From contig NZ_CAJRAY010000001.1 in assembly GCF_907165215.1 (NCBI RefSeq), positions 1 to 64,000 of the forward strand: a stretch of 64,000 nt of DNA, given 5' to 3'. Position 1 is the stretch's first letter; each line of letters opens with the position of its first letter. Positions 18,081 through 27,120 of the stretch are shown here, piece after piece. The stretch is from Thermobacillus xylanilyticus. Its GTDB lineage: Bacteria > Bacillota > Bacilli > Paenibacillales > Paenibacillaceae. The notes beneath the pieces were generated by a model that saw only the letters and a list, made by a program, of their open reading frames with translations, was not told the origin of the DNA and did not search any database. Position numbers and translations under genes: made by a program.

Positions 18081-20216
18081 ATGAAGGAGCTGATCTCGGC
18101 CGCCGAAGCGGCCCGCATCCTGTCCATCTCGGTCGCGTCGGTGCGCAACTGGACGAAAGCCGGGCGGCTGTGCGGCATCCGCAGCGGCCGGACGCTCGCC
18201 TTCGACCGCGCGGAAGTCGAAGCGCTGAAGGAAGCGCTCGCTTCGGGCCGCACGGCGCGGCTCCGGAGCCGCCGCAACAAGACGGCGGCGGACGGCGCGT
18301 TCGTTCCGGCGGGCTACGTCCGGACGAAAGCGCATGAGCGGCTGGCCAGGCAGGCGGCCGAGATCGCCGCGGACCGGCTCGATCCGCGGCTCGCGCTCCT
18401 CGAGCTGGCGCTGAAGCTGCTTGTGAGCCGCGGGCATCTGCCCGCGCAGCCCGAAGCCGGCGGGGCCAGCCTGGCCGAGCGGTTCCTGGACGGCCGGCTG
18501 GATGCCGGCGGCTTCGCGCCCCTGCTCGACGGGCTGTGCGGGCGAGGCGGCGAGGACGAGGCCCGGGAGGACGGCGTCCCCCCGCTCGACGCGGACGCGC
18601 GGCGCAGGCTGCGCGAGCTGGCGCGGCTGCCCGCCGCGTACGCGGAGGGCGACGACCTGCTCGGCCTCGTCCATCTGTCGCTTGCCCGCCTGCGCCGGCG
18701 CAAGCAGACCGGCGCCTACTACACGCCCTCCGCGATCGTCGAATCGCTTGCGGGCGAAGTGCTGGACGTCTGGCCGGAAGATGCCGGCCTGCCCCGCGTC
18801 ATCGACCCGTGCTGCGGGTCGGGCAACATTCTGATCCGCGTCTACCTCGCGCTGAAACGCCGGCTCACCGCCCGGGGCTTGAGCGCCCGCGAAGCCGACC
18901 GGACGCTGCGGGAGCATGGCGCGCTAGCGGGCTTCGACATCGACGGGACAGCCGTCCATCTGGCGCGGCTGAACCTCGCCCTGCTCGCCGAGCCCGACGG
19001 CGGCGGCATGCCGACCGGCTTCCCGATCCGGCGGCAAGACGCGCTGCGCGCGCTGTCCGGACATCCCGAAGACCCCTGCAGCGCCCGGTACGACCTGGTC
19101 ATCGGCAACCCGCCCTGGGGCTATCGGTTCGCCCCGGAAGAGGCGGAGCGGTTCAAGCGCCGATTCCGCACCGCGGCAAGCTTCGGGACGGAATCGTTCG
19201 GCCTGTTCATCGAGGCGGGCCTGTCGATGCTGAAGGACGGCGGGCTGCTCGCCTACGTCCTGCCGGAATCGCTGCTTACGGTCGACCGGCATGCCGAGGC
19301 GCGCCGCCTCATCGCGGAGCAGACCGAAATGCTCGGCATCACGCTGGCCGGCAATCCGTTCGCGGGCGTCAGCAGCCCGGCCGTCACGCTGACGCTGCGC
19401 AAGCGTCCGCCCGGCTCCGGGCACGCCGTCATCGTCCGGGACGGCCGCGGCCGGGCGGACGCCATTCCGCAGCGGCGGTTCCGGGCGAACCCGGGCTGCG
19501 CGTTCAACGTGCGCGCCGCGGACGCGGAACAGGCCGTCCTCGAGCGGATGCGCGCCGCGCCCGGCGTCTGGTATCTCAAGGGCCGGTGCGACTTCGCGCT
19601 CGGCATCGTCACCGGCGACAACCGCGCCCATGTGCGGGAATTCCCGGACGGCCGGGTGCCCGAAGGGTGGGAACCGGTGCTGCGGGGCGCCGATGTGTCC
19701 GTATACAGCATCCGCCATTCGGGGCGGTACATCCGATTCGACCCGGACCGGTACCAGCAGACCGCGCCCGAGCCGCTCTACCGCGCCCCGGAGAAACTGA
19801 TCTACCGGTTCATCAACGCGGATCTCGTGTTCGCCTACGACGACCGGCGGACGCTTACGCTCAACAGCGCGAACATCATCATTCCGCGCGCGCCCGGCTA
19901 CCGCATGAAATACGTGCTCGCCGCGCTCAATTCCCGGCCCGCCCGGTTCTATCACACCTACGCGCACGCTTCCGTCAAGGTGCTGCGCCGCCACATCGAA
20001 GCGCTGCCGCTCCCGGCCTGCCCGCCGGCGGAGCAGGACCGGATCGCCGCGCTCGTCGACCGGCTGATCGCCTGCGAAGATCCGGCCGGGCGCCGGGAAC
20101 TGTACGAGGCGATTGACCGGCGCATCATGGCGCTGTACGGCCTCCGGGACGCCGAACGCCGCCTCGTCGCCGGGCGGATCGACCTGCCCGGAACGCTGTG
20201 CCGGCCCGGAACATGA
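18081..20216 (+). CDS. orphan N6-adenine DNA methyltransferase with N-terminal HTH
   Basis: Predicted SAM-dependent DNA methyltransferase of 711 aa. Residues 1-55 form an excisionase/MerR-like helix-turn-helix (ISAAEAARILSISVASVRNW, then WTKAGRL and RTLAFDRAEVEAL). After a helical region comes RRKQTGAYYTPSAIVESLA, the SAM motif VIDPCCGSGNILIRVY (about residue 250) and the catalytic YDLVIGNPPWGYRF (NPPW, gamma class) near 345. The C-terminal half (DFALGIVTGDNRAHV, KLIYRFINADLVFAYDD, HASVKVLRRHIEALPLPACPP) resembles a TaqI/type IIG target-recognition domain. No nuclease motif (PD-ExK, HNH) and no specificity or restriction gene is nearby. A TTG at 18057 behind AAGGGAG is an alternative start; ATG 18081 follows GGGGGTG. 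Confidence 0.85.
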   Translation: MKELISAAEAARILSISVASVRNWTKAGRLCGIRSGRTLAFDRAEVEALKEALASGRTARLRSRRNKTAADGAFVPAGYVRTKAHERLARQAAEIAADRLDPRLALLELALKLLVSRGHLPAQPEAGGASLAERFLDGRLDAGGFAPLLDGLCGRGGEDEAREDGVPPLDADARRRLRELARLPAAYAEGDDLLGLVHLSLARLRRRKQTGAYYTPSAIVESLAGEVLDVWPEDAGLPRVIDPCCGSGNILIRVYLALKRRLTARGLSAREADRTLREHGALAGFDIDGTAVHLARLNLALLAEPDGGGMPTGFPIRRQDALRALSGHPEDPCSARYDLVIGNPPWGYRFAPEEAERFKRRFRTAASFGTESFGLFIEAGLSMLKDGGLLAYVLPESLLTVDRHAEARRLIAEQTEMLGITLAGNPFAGVSSPAVTLTLRKRPPGSGHAVIVRDGRGRADAIPQRRFRANPGCAFNVRAADAEQAVLERMRAAPGVWYLKGRCDFALGIVTGDNRAHVREFPDGRVPEGWEPVLRGADVSVYSIRHSGRYIRFDPDRYQQTAPEPLYRAPEKLIYRFINADLVFAYDDRRTLTLNSANIIIPRAPGYRMKYVLAALNSRPARFYHTYAHASVKVLRRHIEALPLPACPPAEQDRIAALVDRLIACEDPAGRRELYEAIDRRIMALYGLRDAERRLVAGRIDLPGTLCRPGT

Positions 20217-20219
20217 AAG

Positions 20220-20254
20220 AAGGCTGCGATGCATCCGTGCATCGCAGCCTTTTG
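20220..20254. terminator. terminator after the methyltransferase gene
   Basis: A perfect 14-bp stem (AAGGCTGCGATGCA) with loop TCCG, followed by TTTTG on the plus strand. It also lies just after the convergent DoxX gene. Confidence 0.85.
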
Positions 20255-20275
20255 CCTGCCGTTGGATCGGTGAAT

Positions 20276-20812
20276 CTATCGGTTGACCCTGCCCCACGGC
20301 GTGCCGAGGAACGGAAGCGCCCAGCGGTCGAGACCGTACCAGCCGGCCACTTTCCAGGCCAGCACGAGCCAGGTCGCCAGAATGAACAGCAGCGGGTTCG
20401 TGCTCAGCGTTCCGGCGAACAGGAAGCTGACGTTCATGAATGAGCCGAAGAACGCCGCAATGCCGGTCAGCAGGCCGAGAATGAGGCCGAGGCCGACGAG
20501 CGTCTCGCCGAAGGCGACCATGTAGCTGAACACCTTCGCATTCGGCAGGACGACGTTCTCCAGGAACGATGCGTACCAGCCGGTCACATCCTGCCCTTCC
20601 TCCGCCTTGGCGAGCGCGCCTTTGACGAAGCCTTCGAGCGACTTGCCGGCGTTCTTCCCGACCCAGGTGTCTGAATTGATCTTGTGCCAGCCGGCGTCCA
20701 ACCATTTCCAGCCGAGATACAGCCGCACGATCAGCCAGATCCAGGCCGAACGGGTGCTGTTGAACAGAAAATGCGATACGGGATTTTCCGGTACATGGAT
20801 GGTTCTGCTCAT
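20276..20812 (-). CDS. DoxX family membrane protein
   Basis: A 178-aa protein of the DoxX/TQO small-subunit-like family with four hydrophobic segments. Landmarks are RLYLGWKWLDAGWHKI (first segment), VVLPNAKVFSYMVAFGETLVGLGLILG, TGIAAFFGSFMNVSFLFAGT and FILATWLVLAWKVAGWYGLDR. Family members have been linked to quinone reduction or thiosulfate/sulfide metabolism, but the role of stand-alone Gram-positive copies is not settled. ATG 20812 follows CGGAGGGATGAGGC. The gene is single, convergent with the methyltransferase and separated from the MFS gene by a terminator. Confidence 0.85.
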   Translation of the reverse strand: MSRTIHVPENPVSHFLFNSTRSAWIWLIVRLYLGWKWLDAGWHKINSDTWVGKNAGKSLEGFVKGALAKAEEGQDVTGWYASFLENVVLPNAKVFSYMVAFGETLVGLGLILGLLTGIAAFFGSFMNVSFLFAGTLSTNPLLFILATWLVLAWKVAGWYGLDRWALPFLGTPWGRVNR

Positions 20813-20952
20813 GCCTCATCCCTCCGTCAACCATGTGTTCGGACGCCTTCGGCCGGCGCCATGGTCCAAGTATTGCCACAGCGCCATTGTATCATTGATG
20901 AGGGGCAAAGTATAAGGTCGATTTTGCGAAAATTGTATCCGCTTTCTTTCCA

Positions 20953-20992
20953 TAAAAAAGAACCGGCGGGGGACCTGCCGATCCCCTGCCGG
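20953..20992 (-). terminator. terminator of the marR-MFS operon
   Basis: On the minus strand a stem of about 10 bp (CCGGCAGGGG with one mismatch in its partner) is followed by TTCTTTTTT. It lies about 18 bp after the MFS stop. Confidence 0.75.
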
Positions 20993-21009
20993 CCATAGCC
21001 GCCCGTCCG

Positions 21010-22623
21010 TCAACGGGCCGGGTGAAGCTCCGCGGAACGCTCCTTGTCCGCGCCTTCCTGCGGCAGCCTGTTCGACGTGCGAAGCGGAATTTCCCGCAGG
21101 AAAACCGTCAGCACGCCGGCCACGGCGACGATCGCCGTGCCCCACAGGAAGACGACTGTCAGCGACGAAGACAGCGCATCCTTCAGCGCGTTAACAACCT
21201 GTTCGGCGATCGGCTGCACATTCGCCGGGAACGACGCGATGACTTCCTTCAGCTTCGGCTGATCCAGAAGCATGTTCGGATCCATCAGCGCGGACAAATG
21301 CGACCTTGTCTCCTCGTCAAGCTGCGCCGCTGCGGCTCCGCTCTGCGCCATTTTCTCCTTCAGGTTCGAGCTGAGGCTCGTCGACATGACCGTCCCGAGC
21401 ACGGCGATCCCGATCGTGCCGCCGAGGTTGCGGAAGAGCTGCGAGGAAGCGGTCGCGACGCCGAGATCGGCCGGGCTGACCGCGTTCTGCACCGTCAGGG
21501 AGAAGACGGGCATGCCGACGCCGAGTCCGATGCCGAACGTGATCATCGCGGCCACGGCAAGCCAGACACTGTCCATAAACGCCATGATCAGCATGCCCGC
21601 CACCATGATCGGCATACCGAGCAGGGCATATCGCTTGTACTTGCCGGATTTCGTGATCATCCGGCCGATGACGGTGCTCATGACCACCATCGTAATCGAC
21701 ATCGGCATCGTCACATAGCCGGCGTATGTCGGCGCGATGCCTTCGACGCCTTGCACGAAGAACGAAATGTAGATGAGCGCCCCCATCATGCCGGCGTTCA
21801 TCAGGAAGCCGATGATGTTCGAGAGCGTGACGATGTCGTTGCGGAACAGCGAAAGCGGCAGCACGGGGCTTTTCGCCTTTCTTTCCACCAGCAGGAAAAT
21901 AATCCCGAAGACAATCGCCGCCGCGAACAGTCCGATGATTTCCCGCGAACCCCAGTCATAGCGCGTTCCGGCCCAGGAGAACCCGAGCAGGATGGCGATG
22001 ATCGTCAGGCTGAGGAACAGCGATCCGAGATAGTCGATCGTCTCGGACTCGCGCCGCGCCGTCTTCGGGAACAGCGCCAGAATCAGGACGAACGCGACAA
22101 TTCCGAGCGGCAGGAAAATCCAGAACAGCCAGTGCCAGTCCATGTGGTCGACGAGCCATCCGCCCAGCGTCGGGCCGATCACGCTGGAGAAACCGAAAGC
22201 GGACATCATGATGCCGCTCCATTTGCCGCGCTCGCGCGGCGCGAACAGATCCCCGACGGCGGTGAAGGCCGTCGACATGATGATGCCGGCGCCGATGCCC
22301 TGAATGCCGCGGTAGGCGATCAGTTGAAAAATATTTTGCGACAGCCCGCACAAGAATGCCCCGACCAGAAAGATCAGGATGCCGCCGAGCAGAAACGGCT
22401 TGCGCCCGTAGATGTCGGACAGTTTCCCGACCAGGATCGTCGCAATGGTCGAGGTCAGCATGAAAATCGTAATAACCCAGGTATAATGTTCCATCCCTTG
22501 CAGTATGGCGATGATGCGCGGCATCGCCGTACTGACGATCGTCTGGTTGATGGCGGCAAAGAACATCGCCGCCAGAATGGCGGCCATGATGGCCATCTTG
22601 CGCTTGTGTGACAGTTCTTCCAT
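21010..22623 (-). CDS. MFS multidrug efflux transporter (DHA2, 14-TM)
   Basis: Proton-driven drug exporter of the EmrB/QacA (DHA2) type, 537 aa with about 14 hydrophobic segments. Motif A GKLSDIYGRKPFLLGG lies between segments 2 and 3; motif C-like GFSSVIGPTLGGWLVD marks segment 5; FQLIAYRGIQGIGAGIIMS is also typical. The last 30 residues are charged and cytoplasmic. It follows a MarR regulator by 47 bp on the same strand, so expression is probably released when the regulator binds the exporter's substrate. The substrate cannot be read from the sequence. Confidence 0.92.
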   Translation of the reverse strand: MEELSHKRKMAIMAAILAAMFFAAINQTIVSTAMPRIIAILQGMEHYTWVITIFMLTSTIATILVGKLSDIYGRKPFLLGGILIFLVGAFLCGLSQNIFQLIAYRGIQGIGAGIIMSTAFTAVGDLFAPRERGKWSGIMMSAFGFSSVIGPTLGGWLVDHMDWHWLFWIFLPLGIVAFVLILALFPKTARRESETIDYLGSLFLSLTIIAILLGFSWAGTRYDWGSREIIGLFAAAIVFGIIFLLVERKAKSPVLPLSLFRNDIVTLSNIIGFLMNAGMMGALIYISFFVQGVEGIAPTYAGYVTMPMSITMVVMSTVIGRMITKSGKYKRYALLGMPIMVAGMLIMAFMDSVWLAVAAMITFGIGLGVGMPVFSLTVQNAVSPADLGVATASSQLFRNLGGTIGIAVLGTVMSTSLSSNLKEKMAQSGAAAAQLDEETRSHLSALMDPNMLLDQPKLKEVIASFPANVQPIAEQVVNALKDALSSSLTVVFLWGTAIVAVAGVLTVFLREIPLRTSNRLPQEGADKERSAELHPAR

Positions 22624-22670
22624 GTTGTTCTCTCCTCACTCCCAAGGTGCCGCCAGCGTCCGGGATCGGA

Positions 22671-23090
22671 TCACGTATCCGCTGCTGCCAGCCGTTCGAG
22701 CAGATCCGCAAGCTGCCGAACTTCTCCCTCATTCAGACGATCCGCAAAGCGGCTGAGCAGCTCGCTCCGCAGGTCGCTCGCCTTGCGCAGCACTTCCCGG
22801 CCCTCCTCCGTCAGCTCGACCCGCACGGCGCGGCGATCGTCGGGATCCTGAACCCGCTGCGCGAGCCCGCGCTTCTCGAGCCGGTCGACCATCACGGTCA
22901 CGGCGCTCGGTTTCACCTCGATTTTCTCGGCCAGCGCCGTCAGCCTGATCGACCCGTGATGCAACGTCATGTTCAGCAGCATGAGCTGCGGCAGCGTAAC
23001 CGGCATCTCCGGATGCTGCGCCAGGGCTGTATTGAGCTGCTTCTGCAGTCTCACCAGCGACGCGGCGATCCTGCGGACATCCGACTCCAT
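22671..23090 (-). CDS. MarR family transcriptional regulator
   Basis: A 139-aa winged-helix regulator. Residues around MLLNMTLHHGSIRLTALAEKIEVKPSAVTVMVDRLEKRGLAQRVQDPDDRRAVRV show the standard MarR HTH and the DxRxxRV wing (residues quoted in parts: KPSAVTVMVDRLEKRGL and DPDDRRAVRVELTEEG). Helices at both ends form the dimer interface. A GGGGTG element precedes ATG 23090. First gene of a two-gene operon with a DHA2 exporter, under a near-consensus promoter; autorepression is the usual mode for such pairs. Confidence 0.92.
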   Translation of the reverse strand: MESDVRRIAASLVRLQKQLNTALAQHPEMPVTLPQLMLLNMTLHHGSIRLTALAEKIEVKPSAVTVMVDRLEKRGLAQRVQDPDDRRAVRVELTEEGREVLRKASDLRSELLSRFADRLNEGEVRQLADLLERLAAADT

Positions 23091-23138
23091 GGTGACACCC
23101 CGTTTTAGTTCATCTATTTAAAATTTATACACTTTAAC

Positions 23139-23167
23139 AATATAGATCGGCCCATCCGCGATGTCAA
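23139..23167 (-). promoter_or_regulatory. consensus promoter of the marR-MFS operon
   Basis: On the minus strand TTGACA, 17-bp spacer, TATATT. The next 30 bp are AT-rich with a TTAAA/TTTAA inverted repeat that could hold the MarR operator. Confidence 0.8.
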
Positions 23168-23210
23168 CCCGCTCATAGTCTGCCCCAAAAAAGATCTGCG
23201 GCGTGAACAG

Positions 23211-23260
23211 GCGAAAAAAGAAAACGGCCAGCCCGGAATGAACATCTCCGGATTGACCGT
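23211..23260 (-). terminator. terminator of the cysJI operon
   Basis: On the minus strand a stem of about 14 bp containing G-U pairs (ACGGTCAATCCGGA) is followed by TTTTCTTTTTT. It lies just after the cysI stop. Confidence 0.8.
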
Positions 23261-23269
23261 ATGATCCGA

Positions 23270-24991
23270 TCAATGATGAAAATCGCGTCCGTCTTTGACT
23301 TCTTTCACATAGCCCGCGCGGATGCAGAAGTCGCCGAAACGCTCGCCTTCCCGCCGCTCCTTCGCGTAATGGAACAGAATCGGGCGCAGTTCGCGCAGAA
23401 TTTCTTCCTCGCCGATATTTTCCCGGTACAGCTTGTTGAGCCGTTGTCCGGCGAAGCCGCCGCCCAGGTACATGTTGTACTTGCCGACCGCCTTGCCGAT
23501 GAATGCCAGCTCGGCCAGCGCCGGGCGGGCGCAGCCGTTGGGGCAGCCGGTCATGCGGATGACGATGTCCTCATCCTTCAGGCCCGCTTCCTCCAGGATC
23601 GGCTCGATCTTGTCCAGCAGCGTCGGGAGATAGCGCTCCGACTCCGCCATCGCGAGGCCGCACGTCGGCAGCGCGACGCAGGCCATCGAGTTCCGGCGCA
23701 GCGCGGAGTAATTTTTCCCGTCCGTGATGCCGTACGCCGCGATGATCTCCTCGATTTTCTTCTTCTTCTGGCTCGTGACGCTGCCGATGATCAGGTTCTG
23801 GTTCGGCGTCAGCCGGAAGTCGCCCGTATGGACCTTCGCGATCTCCCGCAGCGCGGTCATCAGTTTGTAGTCGTCATCATCCTTGACCCGGCCGTTCTGG
23901 ATGAACAGCGTGAAATGCCATCTGCCGCCCACGCCCTTCACCCAGCCGTAGCGGTCGCCGTTGTGCTCGAAATGATACGGCCGCGCCGGTTCCAGCTCCC
24001 AGCCGAGGCGCTTGTGCAGCTCGCCGATCAGCCAGTCGAGCCCGCGGTCGTCGATCGTGTATTTGAAGCGCGCGTGCTTCCGCACCGACCGGTCGCCGTA
24101 GTCGCGCTGGATGGTGACGACTTTTTCCGCCACGTCGACGACCCGCTCCGGCACCGTGAACCCGATCACCTTGCCAACCTGCGGATAGGTGGCCGGGTCG
24201 CCGTGGGTCATGCCCATGCCGCCGCCGACCACGACGTTGAAGCCGAGCAGCTTGCCGTCCTCGTGGATCGCGATAAACCCGAGATCCTGCGAGAACACGT
24301 CGACGTCATTGGACGGCGGGATGGCGATGCCGATCTTGAATTTGCGCGGCAGGTAGACCGGGCCGTAGATCGGTTCCTCCTCCGCGCCGTCCCGGCTGTC
24401 GTACATCTTCTCCTCGCCGAGCCAGATTTCGTGGTACGCCCGCGTGCGCGGGTCGAGGTGGCTGCTGATTTTCTTCGCCCACTCGTAGACTTCCGCGTGC
24501 ACTTCCGACTGGTACGGGTTCGGGTTGCACATGACGTTCCGGTTCACGTCGCCGCAGGCGGCAAGCGTCGAGAGCAGCGCGTCGTTCACTTCCCGGATCA
24601 GCTTCTTCATGTTCCACTTGATGACGCCGTGGAGCTGGAACGACTGCCGCGTCGTCAGCCGGATCGTGCCGTTGCCGTATTTCCGCGCGAGCTCATCCAT
24701 CACCAGCCACTGCTGCGGCGTCACGATGCCGCCGGCCGCCCGCACCCGCACCATGAACTGGTAGGCCGGCTCCAGCTTCTGCTTCGCCCGTTCGTTCCGG
24801 AGGTCGCGGTCGTCCTGCATGTAGCTGCCGTGGAACTTGAGCAGCCGGTTGTCATCTTCGGGAATCGAACCGGTAATTCGGTCTTCGAACGTCTCCGCCA
24901 GCGTGCCCCGCAGGTAGTTGCTCCGCTTCTTGATATCCTCGACGTCGCTGTGGGGCTTGCTGTTCGGATTCAGCAGGTTGTTTCCGAACAT
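23270..24991 (-). CDS. cysI: assimilatory sulfite reductase (NADPH) hemoprotein beta subunit
   Basis: Siroheme and 4Fe-4S subunit that reduces sulfite to sulfide with electrons from CysJ. The 573-aa length is normal. N-terminal landmarks are [13 protein letters not shown] and [11 protein letters not shown] (siroheme-binding Arg residues); the cluster cysteines are in [13 protein letters not shown] (C-x5-C) and [10 protein letters not shown] (C-x3-C). [12 protein letters not shown] stretch is typical of the central domain. It starts 43 bp after cysJ on the same strand. No other sulfate-assimilation genes are in the window. Confidence 0.96.
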   Translation of the reverse strand: MFGNNLLNPNSKPHSDVEDIKKRSNYLRGTLAETFEDRITGSIPEDDNRLLKFHGSYMQDDRDLRNERAKQKLEPAYQFMVRVRAAGGIVTPQQWLVMDELARKYGNGTIRLTTRQSFQLHGVIKWNMKKLIREVNDALLSTLAACGDVNRNVMCNPNPYQSEVHAEVYEWAKKISSHLDPRTRAYHEIWLGEEKMYDSRDGAEEEPIYGPVYLPRKFKIGIAIPPSNDVDVFSQDLGFIAIHEDGKLLGFNVVVGGGMGMTHGDPATYPQVGKVIGFTVPERVVDVAEKVVTIQRDYGDRSVRKHARFKYTIDDRGLDWLIGELHKRLGWELEPARPYHFEHNGDRYGWVKGVGGRWHFTLFIQNGRVKDDDDYKLMTALREIAKVHTGDFRLTPNQNLIIGSVTSQKKKKIEEIIAAYGITDGKNYSALRRNSMACVALPTCGLAMAESERYLPTLLDKIEPILEEAGLKDEDIVIRMTGCPNGCARPALAELAFIGKAVGKYNMYLGGGFAGQRLNKLYRENIGEEEILRELRPILFHYAKERREGERFGDFCIRAGYVKEVKDGRDFHH

Positions 24992-25034
24992 GTCACGTTG
25001 CCTCGCTTTCGCTAGTTTCGTTTCAAGCAGGCTG

Positions 25035-26903
25035 TCAGTAAACGTCGCGCTGATAGCGCCGTTCCTGCTGCATCCGCTTCAGATACTCGGCGGCCGCATC
25101 CTCGCTCAGACCGCCTTCCCTGCGGATGATCGTCTCCAGCGCCGCGTGGACGTCATGCGCCATCCGCGACTCGTCGCCGCAGACGTAGACGACCGCGCCT
25201 TCCTCGAGCCATGCGTACAGTTCCTTCGCCTGCTCGAGCATCCGGTGCTGCACGTAGATCTTCTGCTCCTGATCGCGGGAGAACGCGACGTCCATGCGCG
25301 TCAGCACGCCTTCCTTCAGCCAGCGCTGCCACTCGACCTGGTAGAGGAAGTCCGTGAGGAAATGCTGATCGCCGTAGAACAGCCACGTCTTGCCGGACGC
25401 GCCGGTCTCCTCCCGTTCGCCGAGGAAGGCCCGGAACGGCGCAACGCCCGTGCCCGGTCCGATCATGATGATCGGCGTATCGGGGTCGGACGGCAGCCGG
25501 AAGTTCTCGTTCTGCTGGATGAAGACCGGAATTTCCGTGCCCGGTTCGGCCCGCTCGGCAACGTACGTCGAGCAGACGCCGTACCGCGTGCGGCCGTGCG
25601 CTTCGTAGACGACTTTGCGGATCGTCAGATGCACTTCGTCCGGGTAAGCCTTCGGGCTGCTCGCGATCGAGTAGAGCCGCGGCGGAATCTTGCGGAGAAG
25701 CGGCACGAACGTCTTCGCCGGCACGCCCTTCAGATCGAAGCCGCGGATCAGGTCGACGAGATCGCGTCCCGCGATATATTCGCGCAGCGCCTGCTCCTGT
25801 CCCGGCGCCGTCAGCTCCTTCAGCTTCGAGCTGCCGGTCAGCTCCGCCGCCTGCTGAAGCAGCGGTTTCGTCAGCTGCGTAATCTCGTAATGGCGGGAGA
25901 GCGCCTCGCGGAGCGGTAGCTCTCCATCCTTGCCGGCCGGCACAAGCTCGTCCGACCGCCAGCCCGCCGCCTCGATCAGCTCTTCGACGAGCTGCGGATG
26001 ATTCTCCGGATAGATGCCGAGGGCGTCGCCCGGCTCATAGGTCAGCCCCGAACCTTCGAGCGAGAGCTCGAGGTGGCGCGTCTCGCGCGCGGAGCCGCGG
26101 CCGTTCAGGTTCAGGTTCTCGAGCACCGCGGCGCGGAACGGATTCGAGCGGGAATATTCGATCGCTGCAGGCGCCGCCGCGGAGACGGCTGCCGCGGCCG
26201 GACCCGCTCCCGCCGGAGCCGGTCCGGCCGACGCTGCGGCCTCCTCGCCGGCCAGCGCGGCGAGCACGCTGTCCATCCACCCGTTCGCCGCATCTTCGAA
26301 GTCGACATCGCAGTCAACCCGCGGCGCGATCCGTCTGCCGCCGAGCTCCTCGAGCCGCTTGTCGAAGTCCTTGCCGGTCTGGCAGAACTTCTCGTAAGAC
26401 GTGTCGCCGAGCGCCAGCACGGCGAACGGCATGCCGTCGAGCTGCGGCGCCCGCTTGCTGTGCAGGAACTCGTAGAAGCCGAGCGCGTTGTCCGGCGGGT
26501 CGCCTTCACCGTGCGTGCTGACGACAATGAACAGCCGGACCACTTTCTTCAGCGTGTTCGGCTTGAAATCGTTCATCGCGCTGACCGTTACCTCGTATCC
26601 CTGGCCTTTCAGGCGTTCGGCCAGCCGGTTCGCCAGCTTCTTGCTGTTGCCGGTCTGCGAACCGTAGAGCACGGTCGCTTCCTTCGGCAGCGCGGGCGCC
26701 GCGGGCGCGGCGGACTGCGCTTCGGCCAGCGCTGCCGCCGCCTGCGGCGCGGCAGGCGCGGACACCGCCGCGGCGGCGCCGACGGAGGCGGCCAGATAGC
26801 CGCTCAGCCAGATGCGCTGTCCGTCCGTCAGCGTCGGCAGCAGCTTGTTCAGCAGCTCCGCCTGATCCTGACGGAACGGGCTGTTCGTCTCGTGAAGAAC
26901 CAA
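25035..26903 (-). CDS. cysJ: assimilatory sulfite reductase (NADPH) flavoprotein alpha subunit
   Basis: FMN/FAD diflavin reductase passing electrons from NADPH to CysI. Order: short N-terminal helix region ([20 protein letters not shown]), an Ala/Pro-rich linker (about residues 45-75), flavodoxin domain ([33 protein letters not shown]), FAD domain ([31 protein letters not shown]) and NADPH domain ([33 protein letters not shown]), ending YQRDVY as in other CysJ proteins. The TTG at 26903 is chosen: GAGGTGG lies 5-6 bp upstream and the N-terminus then aligns with Bacillus CysJ; the ATG at 26960 has no ribosome binding site. Predicted length 622 aa. Confidence 0.94.
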   Translation of the reverse strand: MVLHETNSPFRQDQAELLNKLLPTLTDGQRIWLSGYLAASVGAAAAVSAPAAPQAAAALAEAQSAAPAAPALPKEATVLYGSQTGNSKKLANRLAERLKGQGYEVTVSAMNDFKPNTLKKVVRLFIVVSTHGEGDPPDNALGFYEFLHSKRAPQLDGMPFAVLALGDTSYEKFCQTGKDFDKRLEELGGRRIAPRVDCDVDFEDAANGWMDSVLAALAGEEAAASAGPAPAGAGPAAAAVSAAAPAAIEYSRSNPFRAAVLENLNLNGRGSARETRHLELSLEGSGLTYEPGDALGIYPENHPQLVEELIEAAGWRSDELVPAGKDGELPLREALSRHYEITQLTKPLLQQAAELTGSSKLKELTAPGQEQALREYIAGRDLVDLIRGFDLKGVPAKTFVPLLRKIPPRLYSIASSPKAYPDEVHLTIRKVVYEAHGRTRYGVCSTYVAERAEPGTEIPVFIQQNENFRLPSDPDTPIIMIGPGTGVAPFRAFLGEREETGASGKTWLFYGDQHFLTDFLYQVEWQRWLKEGVLTRMDVAFSRDQEQKIYVQHRMLEQAKELYAWLEEGAVVYVCGDESRMAHDVHAALETIIRREGGLSEDAAAEYLKRMQQERRYQRDVY

Positions 26904-27044
26904 CGTTTCCACCTCGCTGTGTTGCTTTCCGGTTTCTATTCCAAGTAAAGAGGTATGCATTATTTATTTAGAGTAGCACAGGGTGGAACAGGATTCAATG
27001 AAAAGGATCTTATCGAATTTATTAGTTTTCAATATAAATGAGAG

Positions 27045-27080
27045 AAGCCGGCGGAGGACCGTTTGGCCTTCCGCCGGCTT
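27045..27080 (-). terminator. terminator of the GH43 gene
   Basis: On the minus strand the stem AAGCCGGCGGA with its complement is followed by TTCTCTC, 40 bp after the stop. The remaining 26904-27044 is the upstream region of cysJ; TTGAAT-17 bp-TACTCT there is a weak promoter candidate. Confidence 0.75.
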
Positions 27081-27120
27081 GTGCTTGCAACATGCCGTTG
27101 TGTGCGCTTTACGCGGCTGA

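Noticed and set aside
18057-20216. Complete restriction-modification system around the methyltransferase
   Set aside because: No restriction, specificity or nuclease gene lies on either side; only the methyltransferase can be supported.
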